Origin: an uncultured Porphyromonadaceae bacterium
Lineage (GTDB): Bacteria; Bacteroidota; Bacteroidia; Bacteroidales; Muribaculaceae
Length of the DNA stretch: 64,000 nucleotides
Reading direction: 5' to 3'
Assembly: GCA_947175425.1 (NCBI GenBank)
Contig: CAMWMR010000009.1
Span: 16,381-80,380 of the forward strand
Part shown: piece by piece, positions 16,973 through 26,288 of the stretch
Numbering within the stretch: the stretch's first letter is position 1
Layout of the letters: each line of letters starts with the position of its first letter
The notes under the pieces: generated by a model
What the model was told of the DNA's origin: nothing
Database searches by the model: none
What the model saw: the letters and a program-made list of their open reading frames with translations, nothing else
Made by a program: the position numbers and the translations under genes

Positions 16973-17986
16973 ATGGAACTTTTCGAACAACTTACTTCTA
17001 AAGCGCTGCAGCACCCGCAGCGAATCGTATTACCCGAAGGTCTTGAACCGAGAACCCTTACCGCCGCCGACAGAATCCTTGCCGAAGGCCTTGCTAAAAT
17101 AACTCTTATCGGAAACCCCGACGACATTATGGCTATGGCCAAGGAGCTGAGGCTTTCCAATATTGACAAAGCAAATATTGTCGACCCCGCCGATGAGGCT
17201 GTTATCGACAAATACGCTCCCCTCTTTTTTGAACTACGCAAAAGCAAAGGCATTACAATGGAGGAAGCTCGACTCACCACTGCAAATCCTCTATACCTCG
17301 GATGCCTCATGGTTAAAGCCGGCGACGCCGACGGTCAGGTAGCCGGAGCCATGAACACTACCGGAAACGTTCTCCGCGCCGCTTTCCAGGTTATCAAAAC
17401 TCAACCGGGAATAAGTGTGGTTTCAGGAGCTTTTGTAATGCTTCTTCCAAAAGGCTCAAAATTCGGTACTAACGACATTCTTATTTTTGCCGACTGTGCC
17501 GTTGTGCCCAACCCCACAGCACCCGAACTTGCACAGATTGCCGTTGCCGCCGCCCGTACCGCACGCGACATTGCCGGAATCGAACCCCGTGTAGCTCTGT
17601 TGAGCTTCTCCACCAAAGGCTCGGCTAAAAGCGAATCGGTCGACAAGGTTATAGAAGCTACACAACTCGCCCGCGAGTTGTGCCCCTCCCTCATCATTGA
17701 CGGCGAACTGCAGGCCGATGCCGCAATTGTGCCCTCCGTTGCCGGCAGCAAAGCGCCTAACAGCCCTCTCAGCGGACGTGCAAACGTTCTCGTGTTCCCC
17801 TCGCTCGAAGTTGGAAACATCGCTTACAAACTCGTTCAGCGTCTCGGAGGCGTAGAAGCCGTAGGCCCCGTTCTGCAAGGTCTCGCAGCCCCCGTAAACG
17901 ATTTGTCGCGCGGTTGCTTCCCCGAAGACATTTATAAAACTATAATAATAACCTGTAACCAGGCTATCGGACTGAAAAACCTTTAA
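16973..17986 (+). CDS. pta: Phosphate acetyltransferase
   Basis: Pta converts acetyl-CoA and phosphate to acetyl phosphate. The 337-residue product is the short form with only the catalytic PTA_PTB domain, starting [23 protein letters not shown]. Conserved stretches include [34 protein letters not shown] and [15 protein letters not shown]. Acetate kinase follows 5 nt later, so the pair yields ATP and acetate from acetyl-CoA. A -7-like box TACTTTTG is at 16920-16927, about 45 nt upstream, without a clear -33 partner. Confidence 0.95.
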   Translation: MELFEQLTSKALQHPQRIVLPEGLEPRTLTAADRILAEGLAKITLIGNPDDIMAMAKELRLSNIDKANIVDPADEAVIDKYAPLFFELRKSKGITMEEARLTTANPLYLGCLMVKAGDADGQVAGAMNTTGNVLRAAFQVIKTQPGISVVSGAFVMLLPKGSKFGTNDILIFADCAVVPNPTAPELAQIAVAAARTARDIAGIEPRVALLSFSTKGSAKSESVDKVIEATQLARELCPSLIIDGELQADAAIVPSVAGSKAPNSPLSGRANVLVFPSLEVGNIAYKLVQRLGGVEAVGPVLQGLAAPVNDLSRGCFPEDIYKTIIITCNQAIGLKNL

Positions 17987-17991
17987 TTACT

Positions 17992-19197
17992 ATGAAAATA
18001 CTTGTTCTAAACTCGGGCAGCAGCTCGGTTAAATACAAACTGCTCGATACTGCCGGAAAAGAAGCAAAGACTCTCGCCGAGGGCGGTGTGGAAAAAATCG
18101 GTTTGCCCGACACCTTCCTTAAATTCAAACGCCCCGACGGCTCCAAGGAAATTGTAGAACTCGGACTTTCCGACCACAACGGAGCAATCAAGGCCATACT
18201 CGAAAACCTCACCGACCCCAAAGTCGGATGCATTTCAAGCTACAACGAAATTGATGCCGTAGGACACCGCGTGGTACACGGAGGCGAAAAATTCAGCGCA
18301 AGCGTTATCATCGACGATGCCGTTAAAGAAAAAATTCGCGAATGCTACGATATCGCACCTCTCCACAACCCCGCTAACATGACAGGTATCGAGGCCATTA
18401 CAGCCATTATGCCCGACGTGCCCCAGGTAGGTGTTTTTGACACAGCATTCCACCAGACTATGCCGGCGAAAGCCTATATGTATCCCCTTCCCTACCGCTT
18501 CTACAAAGAAGACGGCGTACGCCGATACGGTTTCCACGGAACAAGCCACCGCTATGTAAGTCAGCGCGTATGCGAATTCCTTGGTGTGGACATCAACAAA
18601 CAGCGCATCATTACATGCCACATCGGCAACGGCGCATCCATGGCGGCTGTTGTGAACGGCAAATGCGTGGACACTTCAATGGGTCTTACCCCTGTCGAAG
18701 GCCTCATGATGGGTACACGTGTAGGCGACATCGATCCGGGAGCTCTCACCTACCTCATGTCAAAGCACAATCTTTCGCCCGAAGAACTTCAAAAAATAAT
18801 CAACAAGGAAAGCGGCGTACTCGGCATTAGCGAACTCAGCAGCGACATGCGCGAAATTGAAGCGGCTGTTGCTGCCGGCAACGAACGTGCAACACTGGCG
18901 CTGGACATGTACATGCTCCGCATCACTAAATACATAGGCGCATACGCTGCCGAAATGGGTGGTGTCGACATAATTGTTTTCACCGGTGGCGTTGGCGAAA
19001 ATCAGGACGGACTGCGCTACGACGTATGCAAAACTCTCGGATTCATGGGTGTGGAACTCGACAAAGAGGTGAACACCGGTCTCCGCGGCAAGGAAGCTGT
19101 TATTTCAACAGCCGACTCCAAAGTGAAAGTGTGCGTAATCCCCACCGACGAGGAACTCATGATTGCACGCGACACCGAAGAACTCGTAAAAAAATAA
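17992..19197 (+). CDS. ackA: Acetate kinase
   Basis: AckA transfers phosphate from acetyl phosphate to ADP. The 401-residue product has the start MKILVLNSGSSSVKYKLLD, the HRVVHGG loop, FDTAFHQTMP, RRYGFHGTSHRYV and HIGNGASMAAV phosphate-binding segments, and FTGGVGEN near the C-terminus. It lies 5 nt after pta and ends in a hairpin, so the two form a compact operon for mixed-acid fermentation. Confidence 0.97.
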   Translation: MKILVLNSGSSSVKYKLLDTAGKEAKTLAEGGVEKIGLPDTFLKFKRPDGSKEIVELGLSDHNGAIKAILENLTDPKVGCISSYNEIDAVGHRVVHGGEKFSASVIIDDAVKEKIRECYDIAPLHNPANMTGIEAITAIMPDVPQVGVFDTAFHQTMPAKAYMYPLPYRFYKEDGVRRYGFHGTSHRYVSQRVCEFLGVDINKQRIITCHIGNGASMAAVVNGKCVDTSMGLTPVEGLMMGTRVGDIDPGALTYLMSKHNLSPEELQKIINKESGVLGISELSSDMREIEAAVAAGNERATLALDMYMLRITKYIGAYAAEMGGVDIIVFTGGVGENQDGLRYDVCKTLGFMGVELDKEVNTGLRGKEAVISTADSKVKVCVIPTDEELMIARDTEELVKK

Positions 19198-19211
19198 AAA
19201 AATCTATTACA

Positions 19212-19247
19212 GGCGGCATGCGTGCAAAAGGCGTATGCCGCCAATTT
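19212..19247 (+). terminator. Hairpin terminator after ackA
   Basis: GGCGGCAT (19212-19219) pairs with ATGCCGCC (19235-19242), with two to three further pairs, and is followed by AATTTTA, a weak T-run. Only 12 nt separate it from the next ATG at 19255, so read-through may feed the sugar genes. Confidence 0.65.
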
Positions 19248-19254
19248 TATATAA

Positions 19255-20430
19255 ATGGAAAAGCAACTGCCTCGAATCTGCATAGTTACAAGCACCCGGG
19301 CCGACTGGGGGCTCCTCATGCCATTGGCTCGCGAATTGCGTGCGTCGGGAAAAGTCGTGGTACAGATTGTTGCCACAAACATGCACATGCTCAAGGATTT
19401 CGGCAACACTGCCAAAGAAATTAGCGATGCAGGTTTCGATGTGGATGCCTTTGCCGATATGTACATCGAGGGCGACAGCCCGTTGTCACGAGCAAAGGCA
19501 ATGGCCAAATGTACCGGCGCAATGGCCGACGCTTTTTCAAAACTCGCGCCCGACACCGTTCTGCTTTTAGGCGACCGCTACGAAATTCTCGCCACGGCAA
19601 GCACGGCGGCTGTAATGGGCATACCCGTAATACATATTGCAGGAGGAGAAATAAGCGAAGGCGCTTTGGACGACTCGTTCCGGCACGCAATCACAAAACT
19701 GTCGTCACTTCACCTCACCGCCACCGAGCCTTACCGCCGTCGTGTAATTCAAATGGGCGAGGAACCCGAAACAGTAATAAATACCGGTGCTATAGGAGTT
19801 TGGAACGCCCTCAACACCAAACTAATGTCCCGTGAGCAACTGTTTGAGAACCTCGGGATTGATTTTGGCGACAGACCCATAGCCATGGTTACATTTCACC
19901 CCGTAACAAACGAGCCCGGCGCCGACTCGGCCATGCAGATGAAAGCACTCCTTGACGCATTGAATCGCTTCCCGCAGCTTGGAATAGTTATAACAGCTCC
20001 CAACAACGATGCCGGAGGAATGTCATTGCTGCATATAATCGAAGATTACGCCTCCTCAAAAAACAACGTGCTTTTCATCCCCTCCCTCGGCATGGTTCGT
20101 TATCATTCAATGCTAAGATATGCAGCATTTTGCATCGGAAACTCTTCAAGCGGCATAGTGGAAGTTCCAAGTGCGGGAATACCTACTGTAAATATAGGAA
20201 CGCGCCAGAAAAACCGCATAGCCGCTCCATCCGTTATTCATTGCGGTACAAGCGAAAACGAAATTACGGCTGCTATTGAAATTGCGTTGTCCCCCGATAT
20301 GTGCATGCTCGCCGCAAAGAAAGAAAATCCCTATTTCAAGCCCGATACACTCGCCATAATGACAAAGGCCGTACTCGATTTCGCCACCAATCTGCCCGTA
20401 AAACCCAAGCACTTCCACGATATCCCATGA
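19255..20430 (+). CDS. neuC: UDP-N-acetylglucosamine 2-epimerase, hydrolysing (NeuC/LegG type)
   Basis: This 391-residue enzyme belongs to the family that releases ManNAc (or a diamino analogue) from a nucleotide sugar, the first step to sialic-type sugars. Family features are CIVTSTRADWGLLMPL at the start, LLGDRYEILATAS, IHIAGGEISEGALDDSFRHAITKL and, near the end, GNSSSGIVEVPS. The next two genes overlap it and encode a CMP-sugar synthetase and a CBS-nucleotidyltransferase, a set that occurs in legionaminic acid pathways, where LegG uses a GDP-sugar. UDP versus GDP substrate cannot be told here. Confidence 0.85.
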   Translation: MEKQLPRICIVTSTRADWGLLMPLARELRASGKVVVQIVATNMHMLKDFGNTAKEISDAGFDVDAFADMYIEGDSPLSRAKAMAKCTGAMADAFSKLAPDTVLLLGDRYEILATASTAAVMGIPVIHIAGGEISEGALDDSFRHAITKLSSLHLTATEPYRRRVIQMGEEPETVINTGAIGVWNALNTKLMSREQLFENLGIDFGDRPIAMVTFHPVTNEPGADSAMQMKALLDALNRFPQLGIVITAPNNDAGGMSLLHIIEDYASSKNNVLFIPSLGMVRYHSMLRYAAFCIGNSSSGIVEVPSAGIPTVNIGTRQKNRIAAPSVIHCGTSENEITAAIEIALSPDMCMLAAKKENPYFKPDTLAIMTKAVLDFATNLPVKPKHFHDIP

Positions 20431-21131
20431 AGCCTCTTTTCATAATACCGGCACGCGGAGGAAGCAAAGGAATACCCCGCAAAAACATACGGCCGCTCAA
20501 CGGCAAGCCGCTCATTGCCTATACCATTGAGGAAGCATTCAAAGCCCGCGAAATAATCGGTGGCCACATAATGCTCTCCACCGACGACGAGGAAATTGCG
20601 GAAACAGCTGCATGTTACGGACTTGAAAGCCGGTACCGCCGTCCCGCCGAGCTGGCAACCGATAATGCCGGAAGCCGCGAAGTCATGCTTCACGCAATGC
20701 AGGCGGCATGTGAAGAGGGCATTGATTACGACTGCGTGATACTCCTTCAGCCGACATCACCGCTGCGTACCGCCGCCGACATCTGCGCCGCTGCGGAACT
20801 ATACTCAAAGCACGAATGCGACATGATTGTGAGTGTCACTACAGCTCCTTGCAATCCTTACTACGACCTTTTTGAAACTCAAGCCGACGGAACTCTCCAT
20901 GTGTGCAAAGGCAACGGACTCATTACACGCCGCCAGGACGCGCCCAAAGTATATCTATACAACGGAGCGGTGTATGTTATAAATCCCGAGTCTCTCAAAA
21001 AAATGTCATTGGGAGAATTTCCGCGCCGCCTCCCCTACTTTATGGAACCCGGCCGCTCGATAGACCTCGATACTCCCGCCGATTGGGAAACCGCCGAAAA
21101 AATTATTGCCTCATGCTCTCCAAGTATCTAA
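20427..21131 (+). CDS. neuA: Acylneuraminate cytidylyltransferase (CMP-nonulosonate synthetase)
   Basis: The 234-residue product activates a nine-carbon acidic sugar by joining it to CMP. The CTP-binding start is MKPLFIIPARGGSKGIPRKN, and LLQPTSPLRTAADI, LYNGAVYVI and the DIDTP-like SIDLDTPADW end are present. The ATG at 20427 overlaps the neuC stop by 4 nt; an upstream in-frame ATG at 20301 lies inside neuC and is not used. It overlaps the nucleotidyltransferase gene by 19 nt. Specificity for Neu5Ac, legionaminate or pseudaminate is not visible. Confidence 0.85.
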   Translation: MKPLFIIPARGGSKGIPRKNIRPLNGKPLIAYTIEEAFKAREIIGGHIMLSTDDEEIAETAACYGLESRYRRPAELATDNAGSREVMLHAMQAACEEGIDYDCVILLQPTSPLRTAADICAAAELYSKHECDMIVSVTTAPCNPYYDLFETQADGTLHVCKGNGLITRRQDAPKVYLYNGAVYVINPESLKKMSLGEFPRRLPYFMEPGRSIDLDTPADWETAEKIIASCSPSI

Positions 21132-22177
21132 TAGACTCCGACGCTACACTAATACAGGCGCTTGAAAAAATAAACGCCCTTTCCGGAGGTGCGATGACCC
21201 TCTTCGCAATCGAAAAGGACGGACGCGTTGCCGGAACACTCACCGACGGCGACATCCGCCGCGCCATTCTTGCCGGCAAACAGCTGCACAGCACTGTTGC
21301 CGAGGCTTGCAAGCGTGATTTCCGCCATATAAATACCGGCGATGCCGACCCTGCCCTCCTGCGGAAATTCCGAAACGACAACATACGCCTCATCCCGGTT
21401 TTGGATACTTGCGGGCGCCTTTGCAATGTTATCGATCTTGTGAACTTCCGCACGGTACTCCCCCTGCGGGCCATCCTAATGGCGGGAGGCAAAGGCGAAC
21501 GACTGCGTCCGGCCACACTTACAACCCCCAAACCTCTGCTCGAAATAGAAGGCAAAGCCATAATCGATTATAACATCGAGGCTCTGGCTGCATGCGGAAT
21601 AACCGATATAACCGTGTGCACACGCTACCTTGCCGAACAGATTGAGGAACACTTCGCGTCACCTGTAGCGGGTGTAAACGTAAAATGTGTGCGCGAGGAC
21701 ATTCCGCTTGGAACAATCGGAGCCGTCACTCTTACCGGAGTTGCCAACTTGCCCGGCGACACTCTGGTAATGAACTCCGACCTCCTCACAACCATATCTT
21801 TCGAGGAAATGTTCATCACACACCGCAAACGCAATGCAGCGGCTACTATAGCGGCAGTACCATATCAGGTTTCCGTTCCGTACGCCATATTGACAACATC
21901 CGGAGATAATTCCGAACACGTATCGGCAATTGAGGAAAAACCCTCGTATTCCTACTATGCCAACGCAGGAATATACATTTTCCGCAACGAAATCCTTTCT
22001 CGCATCCCCAAAGACACACGCTACGACGCAACCGACCTTATACAAAATCTCATCGACAACGGTTTGCCGGTAACATATTACCCCATAAAAGGCACATGGA
22101 TAGACGTAGGTTCGCCCGTAGATTTCCGTCAGGCAGGCGAGCTGATGCGTCACCACAACGCCCTTGCGAACTCTTAG
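21113..22177 (+). CDS. CBS-domain sugar nucleotidyltransferase (PtmE-like)
   Basis: From ATG 21113 the 354 residues comprise a pair of CBS modules (about 1-115, with TDGDIRRAIL) and an NTP_transferase domain starting ILMAGGKGERLRP (121-133), with ETP-like EEKPSYSYYANAGIYIF and IDVGSP. The same domain order is known in PtmE of Campylobacter, a glucosamine-1-phosphate guanylyltransferase feeding legionaminic acid synthesis. The CBS pair suggests nucleotide regulation. It overlaps neuA by 19 nt, so the three sugar genes are translationally coupled. A mannose- or glucose-1-phosphate substrate is also possible. Confidence 0.78.
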   Translation: MLSKYLIDSDATLIQALEKINALSGGAMTLFAIEKDGRVAGTLTDGDIRRAILAGKQLHSTVAEACKRDFRHINTGDADPALLRKFRNDNIRLIPVLDTCGRLCNVIDLVNFRTVLPLRAILMAGGKGERLRPATLTTPKPLLEIEGKAIIDYNIEALAACGITDITVCTRYLAEQIEEHFASPVAGVNVKCVREDIPLGTIGAVTLTGVANLPGDTLVMNSDLLTTISFEEMFITHRKRNAAATIAAVPYQVSVPYAILTTSGDNSEHVSAIEEKPSYSYYANAGIYIFRNEILSRIPKDTRYDATDLIQNLIDNGLPVTYYPIKGTWIDVGSPVDFRQAGELMRHHNALANS

Positions 22178-22213
22178 GCCGCCGAGCCGTTAATAAATAA
22201 AACACTATAAATC

Positions 22214-23494
22214 ATGGCAGACTCCAATTTCATAGATTACGTTAAAATACTTTGCCGCTCGGGTAAAGGCGGTGCCGGCTCGCGCCATTTCTACAGGGCC
22301 AAATATGTTCCCAAAGGAGGCCCCGACGGAGGTGACGGAGGCCGCGGAGGACACATAATCCTTAAAGGCAACCGAAACATGTGGACACTCCTCCCCCTCA
22401 AATACCGCCGACACATTTTTGCCGGAAACGGACAAAGCGGCTCGGGCGGACGCAGCTTCGGAAAAGACGGCGAGGACGTTATTGTGGACGTTCCCTGCGG
22501 AACAGTGGTATTCGATGCCGAAACCGGCGAATACCTGTGCGAAGTAACCGACGACGGACAGGAAGTAAAACTCCTCAAAGGCGGTCGCGGCGGATTGGGC
22601 AACTGGCATTTCAAAAGCGCTACAAACCGCACTCCAAGATACGCTCAACCGGGAGAACCGGCAATTGAACGCTCCGTAATTCTGGAACTTAAAATGCTTG
22701 CCGATGTCGGATTGGTGGGATTCCCCAACGCCGGCAAGTCAACCCTGCTCTCGGCGGTTTCTGCAGCCGAGCCTAAGATTGCCGACTATCCCTTCACAAC
22801 AATGGAGCCGCAGCTCGGAATTGTTTCCTACCGCGACAACCGTTCTTTCGTAATGGCCGACATCCCCGGTATTATAGAAGGTGCGAGCGAGGGCAAAGGA
22901 CTCGGACTCCGTTTCCTCAGGCACATCGAACGTAATGCAGTCCTTCTTTTCATGGTTCCCGCCGATGCCGACGACATTGCCAAGGAATACGACATACTGC
23001 TCAACGAACTCAAGCGCTTCAACCCGCAATTGGAGGACAAGCAGCGATTGCTCGCAATTTCGAAATCGGACCTCCTCGACGATGAACTGCGCGAAGAAAT
23101 TGCAAAGACGCTCCCTGAGGGTGTGCCTTCGGTTTTCATCTCGGCTGTAACCGGACAAGGCATAACCGAACTCAAGGACATGCTGTGGCGTGCCATTACC
23201 GATGAAAACAACCGCATTGACGCTCCCGACCTCATTCATCGCCCGCTCGACGGCCACCACCGTGTGCGCGAGGAAGATGAATTCATATTCTCCTACGAAC
23301 CCACACCCGAAGAGGCCGAACAGGAAGCCGAAGACCTCCGCAATATCAGCCCCGACACCTGGGGTGAGGATATGGACTGGGACGATGCCGACTACGACGC
23401 CGCCGAGTACGTGGAAGACGATGAAGATGACGATCGCCCCGGAAGCAACGACGACGACGCTTTCCTTTACGAAGCAATTAACGACGAACGATGA
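22214..23494 (+). CDS. obgE: GTPase Obg/CgtA
   Basis: Obg is a ribosome-associated GTPase needed for late 50S assembly and stress control. The 426-residue product has the glycine-rich Obg fold (1-158, with [12 protein letters not shown]), then the G domain with G1 [18 protein letters not shown]3 [11 protein letters not shown], and SKSDLL in place of NKxD. After about residue 345 comes a low-complexity acidic tail (EAEQEAEDL, then [10 protein letters not shown]). It follows the sugar genes by 36 nt and overlaps prmC by 4 nt. Confidence 0.95.
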   Translation: MADSNFIDYVKILCRSGKGGAGSRHFYRAKYVPKGGPDGGDGGRGGHIILKGNRNMWTLLPLKYRRHIFAGNGQSGSGGRSFGKDGEDVIVDVPCGTVVFDAETGEYLCEVTDDGQEVKLLKGGRGGLGNWHFKSATNRTPRYAQPGEPAIERSVILELKMLADVGLVGFPNAGKSTLLSAVSAAEPKIADYPFTTMEPQLGIVSYRDNRSFVMADIPGIIEGASEGKGLGLRFLRHIERNAVLLFMVPADADDIAKEYDILLNELKRFNPQLEDKQRLLAISKSDLLDDELREEIAKTLPEGVPSVFISAVTGQGITELKDMLWRAITDENNRIDAPDLIHRPLDGHHRVREEDEFIFSYEPTPEEAEQEAEDLRNISPDTWGEDMDWDDADYDAAEYVEDDEDDDRPGSNDDDAFLYEAINDER

Positions 23495-24348
23495 GCTCTA
23501 TCCGGCAATATCTACGCATTGTAACCGACAGGCTTACCCCGGTTCTTGACGACGCCGGGGAAGCCCGCGATGCGGCATATATTATTTTTGAAGATGTGGC
23601 CGGATACTCCCGCAATTTTATCTTTGCCGACGGCGACAGGGAATTAACCGACTTCATGCAGAGTAAAATCGATGCAGTAGTAAATAAAATTATAAGCGGA
23701 ACACCGGTTCAATATGCCGTGGGGACTGCACGTTTCATGGGAAACGACTACTCGGTTAACCCCTCGGTACTTATTCCCCGCCCCGAAACCGCCGCTCTTG
23801 TCGACATGATAAGCGATGATTTCGGCTCAACTCCCGACACCCGCGCGCTCGACATTGGCACCGGCAGCGGATGCATTGCCATATCCATTGCCAAAACACT
23901 CCCTTTCGCACAGGTTGAGGCATGGGATATAAGCGACGACGCGCTCGCTACAGCTCGCGAAAACGCATTGAAACTCAAAGCAAAAGTATCCTTTATCAAA
24001 CAGGACGCTCTCACAGCCAAGGCTCCCAGGCAAGTTTGCTATGATATTATTGTGAGCAATCCTCCATATATTTGCCAATCGGAGGAAAAAGACATGGACC
24101 CGATAGTTTATGCATGCGAACCCTCGCAAGCTCTCTTTGTTCCCGATTCCGATCCGTTGGTATTTTACCGCGCAATAGCTGCCTATGCCGCAAAAGCTCT
24201 TAAACCGGGCGGAAAACTGTACTTTGAAATAAACAGTCGTTTTCCCGATGAAATTAAAGAGCTGCTTGAACAGAACGGTTTCGAAAACATAAGCGTTACA
24301 CGCGATTTCAAAGGAAACTATCGCTACGCCGTCGCATCACAAAAATGA
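23491..24348 (+). CDS. prmC: Peptide chain release factor N5-glutamine methyltransferase
   Basis: PrmC methylates the GGQ glutamine of release factors RF1 and RF2. The 285-residue product has a helical N-domain, then the SAM site [16 protein letters not shown] and the catalytic NPPY in [21 protein letters not shown] is also typical. It overlaps obg at its start and recX at its end by 4 nt each, so the three genes form a coupled block. Confidence 0.95.
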   Translation: MSSIRQYLRIVTDRLTPVLDDAGEARDAAYIIFEDVAGYSRNFIFADGDRELTDFMQSKIDAVVNKIISGTPVQYAVGTARFMGNDYSVNPSVLIPRPETAALVDMISDDFGSTPDTRALDIGTGSGCIAISIAKTLPFAQVEAWDISDDALATARENALKLKAKVSFIKQDALTAKAPRQVCYDIIVSNPPYICQSEEKDMDPIVYACEPSQALFVPDSDPLVFYRAIAAYAAKALKPGGKLYFEINSRFPDEIKELLEQNGFENISVTRDFKGNYRYAVASQK

Positions 24349-24827
24349 GCTTCTCCTCTCGCCGCAAAGAAATTTCTCCCGAAAAAGCACTGCTGCGCCT
24401 TGAAGAACTGTGCGCACGTTCCGAGCAGTGTTCGGCCGAACTCATGCGCAAACTGCGCGCATGGAACATAAATCCCGAAGACGCAGCCGCAATTCTGCGT
24501 TCGCTCAAAGCTCGCCGTTTTGTGGATGACGAACGTTTTGCACGCGCTTTTGTCCGCGACAAATACCGTTTCAACCACTGGGGACGAATAAAAATAGCCA
24601 TGGCATTGCGGGCAAAACATATCGACGACGACACCATTTCGCAAGCAATGGAGGAAATTGACCAAACCTTGTACTTGAAGATTCTCCGTGCACTGCTCAA
24701 CGCCAAAAACCGCGCCATTCCCGCCGATACCGAAGCCTTCGACCGTCGCGTAAAATTATTCCGCTTTGCCACATCGCGAGGTTTCGAAAGCTCTTTCATT
24801 TCAAAAATCGTTACCGAACTCTTATAG
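24345..24827 (+). CDS. recX: Regulatory protein RecX
   Basis: RecX binds RecA filaments and limits recombinase activity. The 160-residue helical protein shows the repeat pattern of RecX: ALLRLEELCARSEQCSAELMRKL, RRFVDDERFARAFVRDK and YRFNHWGRIKIAMALRAK, with the typical A-R-F and W-G positions. The ATG overlaps prmC by 4 nt. No recA is in the window. Confidence 0.88.
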   Translation: MSFSSRRKEISPEKALLRLEELCARSEQCSAELMRKLRAWNINPEDAAAILRSLKARRFVDDERFARAFVRDKYRFNHWGRIKIAMALRAKHIDDDTISQAMEEIDQTLYLKILRALLNAKNRAIPADTEAFDRRVKLFRFATSRGFESSFISKIVTELL

Positions 24828-24832
24828 CACGA

Positions 24833-24868
24833 TGCGTGTTTTAGTTATTAAACAAACTAAAACACACA
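24833..24868. promoter_or_regulatory. 14-bp inverted repeat before a Rossmann-protein gene
   Basis: TGCGTGTTTTAGTT (24833-24846) is the inverse of AACTAAAACACACA (24855-24868) with one mismatch, separated by 8 nt. It begins 5 nt after the recX stop and ends 6 nt before the next ATG. It could be an operator, or an RNA hairpin that blocks translation or ends recX mRNA; there is no T-run. Confidence 0.5.
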
Positions 24869-24874
24869 TCAACT

Positions 24875-25348
24875 ATGAAAGAAATTGCTCTTTTAGGCAC
24901 TACCGACCACGTTTTTGCCAAAGTTCTCGGCAAACTCCTCGAAAACGGCATGAGCGTCAAGGCGCTTGTGGATTTCCCCGAAAAGGTAATGCTGAACAAC
25001 AGCGCTCTAACAGTGGAGCATCTTCCTTTGGGACAGCACGAACGTGTTGTTGAAGCTTTGCAGGGATATCATGATGTTATCCTCACTTATAACGACGACC
25101 TCCGCGATGTTTATACTAACGAACTGACCCTAAAATATTTTGTCGATACCGTACATGCCGCCCGCGAAGCAGGGGTTGCTCGTATTATTGTTGTAGGCTC
25201 GCCCGATTCCGAAGCATTCTTTGTAAGCGACCTGCGACGTCTCGATGACATCGACTGGGTTTTCATCTCCACCGAAGGCGACTTCTCAACACGCGCTGCA
25301 CAAGAAACCGCAGCTCCTCACTATCACAAAGAAGTATACGTAGATTAA
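24875..25348 (+). CDS. Small NAD(P)-binding Rossmann-fold protein (NmrA-like)
   Basis: The 157 residues form a short Rossmann domain: EIALLGTTDHVFAKVLGKLLENG at the start in place of GxxGxxG (here G-T-T-D-H-V), ALVDFPEK after beta-2, HDVILTYND, and AREAGVARIIVVGSPDSEA. It is only about half the length of NmrA-type dehydrogenases, so the C-terminal substrate part is missing. The altered glycine motif makes cofactor binding uncertain. It ends in its own terminator. Function unknown; redox sensing is one possibility. Confidence 0.65.
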   Translation: MKEIALLGTTDHVFAKVLGKLLENGMSVKALVDFPEKVMLNNSALTVEHLPLGQHERVVEALQGYHDVILTYNDDLRDVYTNELTLKYFVDTVHAAREAGVARIIVVGSPDSEAFFVSDLRRLDDIDWVFISTEGDFSTRAAQETAAPHYHKEVYVD

Positions 25349-25386
25349 CTCATTCTCCTCTCTATCAGTAAATCATCTTACAGTTT

Positions 25387-25420
25387 GCAGTCACAGCATC
25401 GGTCTGTGGCTGCTTTTTTT
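25387..25420 (+). terminator. Rho-independent terminator
   Basis: GCAGTCACAG (25387-25396) pairs with CTGTGGCTGC (25404-25413), with one G-U, and is followed by seven T. Confidence 0.88.
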
Positions 25421-25484
25421 ATATACCATTAATAAATAGCGCCCAATTGAGTCCATATTTTAACTTTGCTTAATCTTTAACCAT

Positions 25485-25515
25485 ATTGCATTTTACGATA
25501 TTTGAACTATATTTG
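25485..25515 (+). promoter_or_regulatory. Promoter upstream of tandem barrel genes
   Basis: ATTG (25485-25488), 19 nt, TATATTTG (25508-25515). Transcription would begin near 25522. The promoter lies outside the duplicated segment (which starts at 25530), so the second gene copy lacks it. Confidence 0.6.
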
Positions 25516-25570
25516 CAAATATATAAACTATTAACCCAATTCATAACCAACATATATCCAAATAAATAGC

Positions 25571-26203
25571 ATGAATAAATTTCGTTTATATATATTTATA
25601 TGTGCAATGCTTGTCGGCATAACAATGTCGGCTCAATGCGGCGATTGGAGCATACGTTTGTTAGGTGGTATTTCGCCGGCATATAATCAATGGGATAAAA
25701 AGCCGGACTGGCATATTGGAGCTTCTGCAGAATATAATTACAAACTTTCCTCGTGGTTTTCCATTTCGCCTTCGCTTGACTTAAGGTATGTTCGCTCGCA
25801 TTCCTCAGACATAGCAGTGGCTATTGTTAATCCTTTTGATGAATTCGGCAACCTTATTATCCTGCCACACATTCCATCTGATAATGGTGACCACTACAAT
25901 GCATTCGATTTAAGACTCAATGGCATTGGCAACCTGAATCTGCCAAAGGGCTGGGCTATAAGCACCGGTCCGGCAATAGGGATTTGTGCTCCTTTCAGCT
26001 GCTACAATTGCTATGATGAGCGCATGAGCACCCCAAAAACAAAATTCAGGGCTTTCTGGGCTGCAGGAATCAGCAAACAGTTCGGCAGAGTACGTCTCGG
26101 CGCCATGTGGTATCAACATATAAACGACAGCAACGTTGGGGGAGCTCAGTTTTTTGAATACTTCAACAACGACCTCACATTCTCCATTGCATATTCTTTA
26201 TAG
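25571..26203 (+). CDS. Outer-membrane beta-barrel protein, copy 1
   Basis: This 210-residue protein has a signal peptide (MNKFRLYIFICAMLVGITMSAQ) and alternating hydrophobic strands ending in a C-terminal FSIAYSL, typical of a small eight-strand outer-membrane barrel. Two loop segments differ from copy 2: the region CAPFSCYNCYDER (about 138-150) with two or three cysteines, and AQFFEYF near the end. The surrounding codons are more AT-rich than neighbours. It is transcribed from the promoter at 25485-25515. Ligand or function unknown. Confidence 0.75.
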   Translation: MNKFRLYIFICAMLVGITMSAQCGDWSIRLLGGISPAYNQWDKKPDWHIGASAEYNYKLSSWFSISPSLDLRYVRSHSSDIAVAIVNPFDEFGNLIILPHIPSDNGDHYNAFDLRLNGIGNLNLPKGWAISTGPAIGICAPFSCYNCYDERMSTPKTKFRAFWAAGISKQFGRVRLGAMWYQHINDSNVGGAQFFEYFNNDLTFSIAYSL

Positions 26204-26288
26204 AATTATTCACATATCCACTGTTCCGGCTTAATCAGAAAAAGTCCATTAACCCAATTCATAACCAACATATATCCAAATAAATAGC

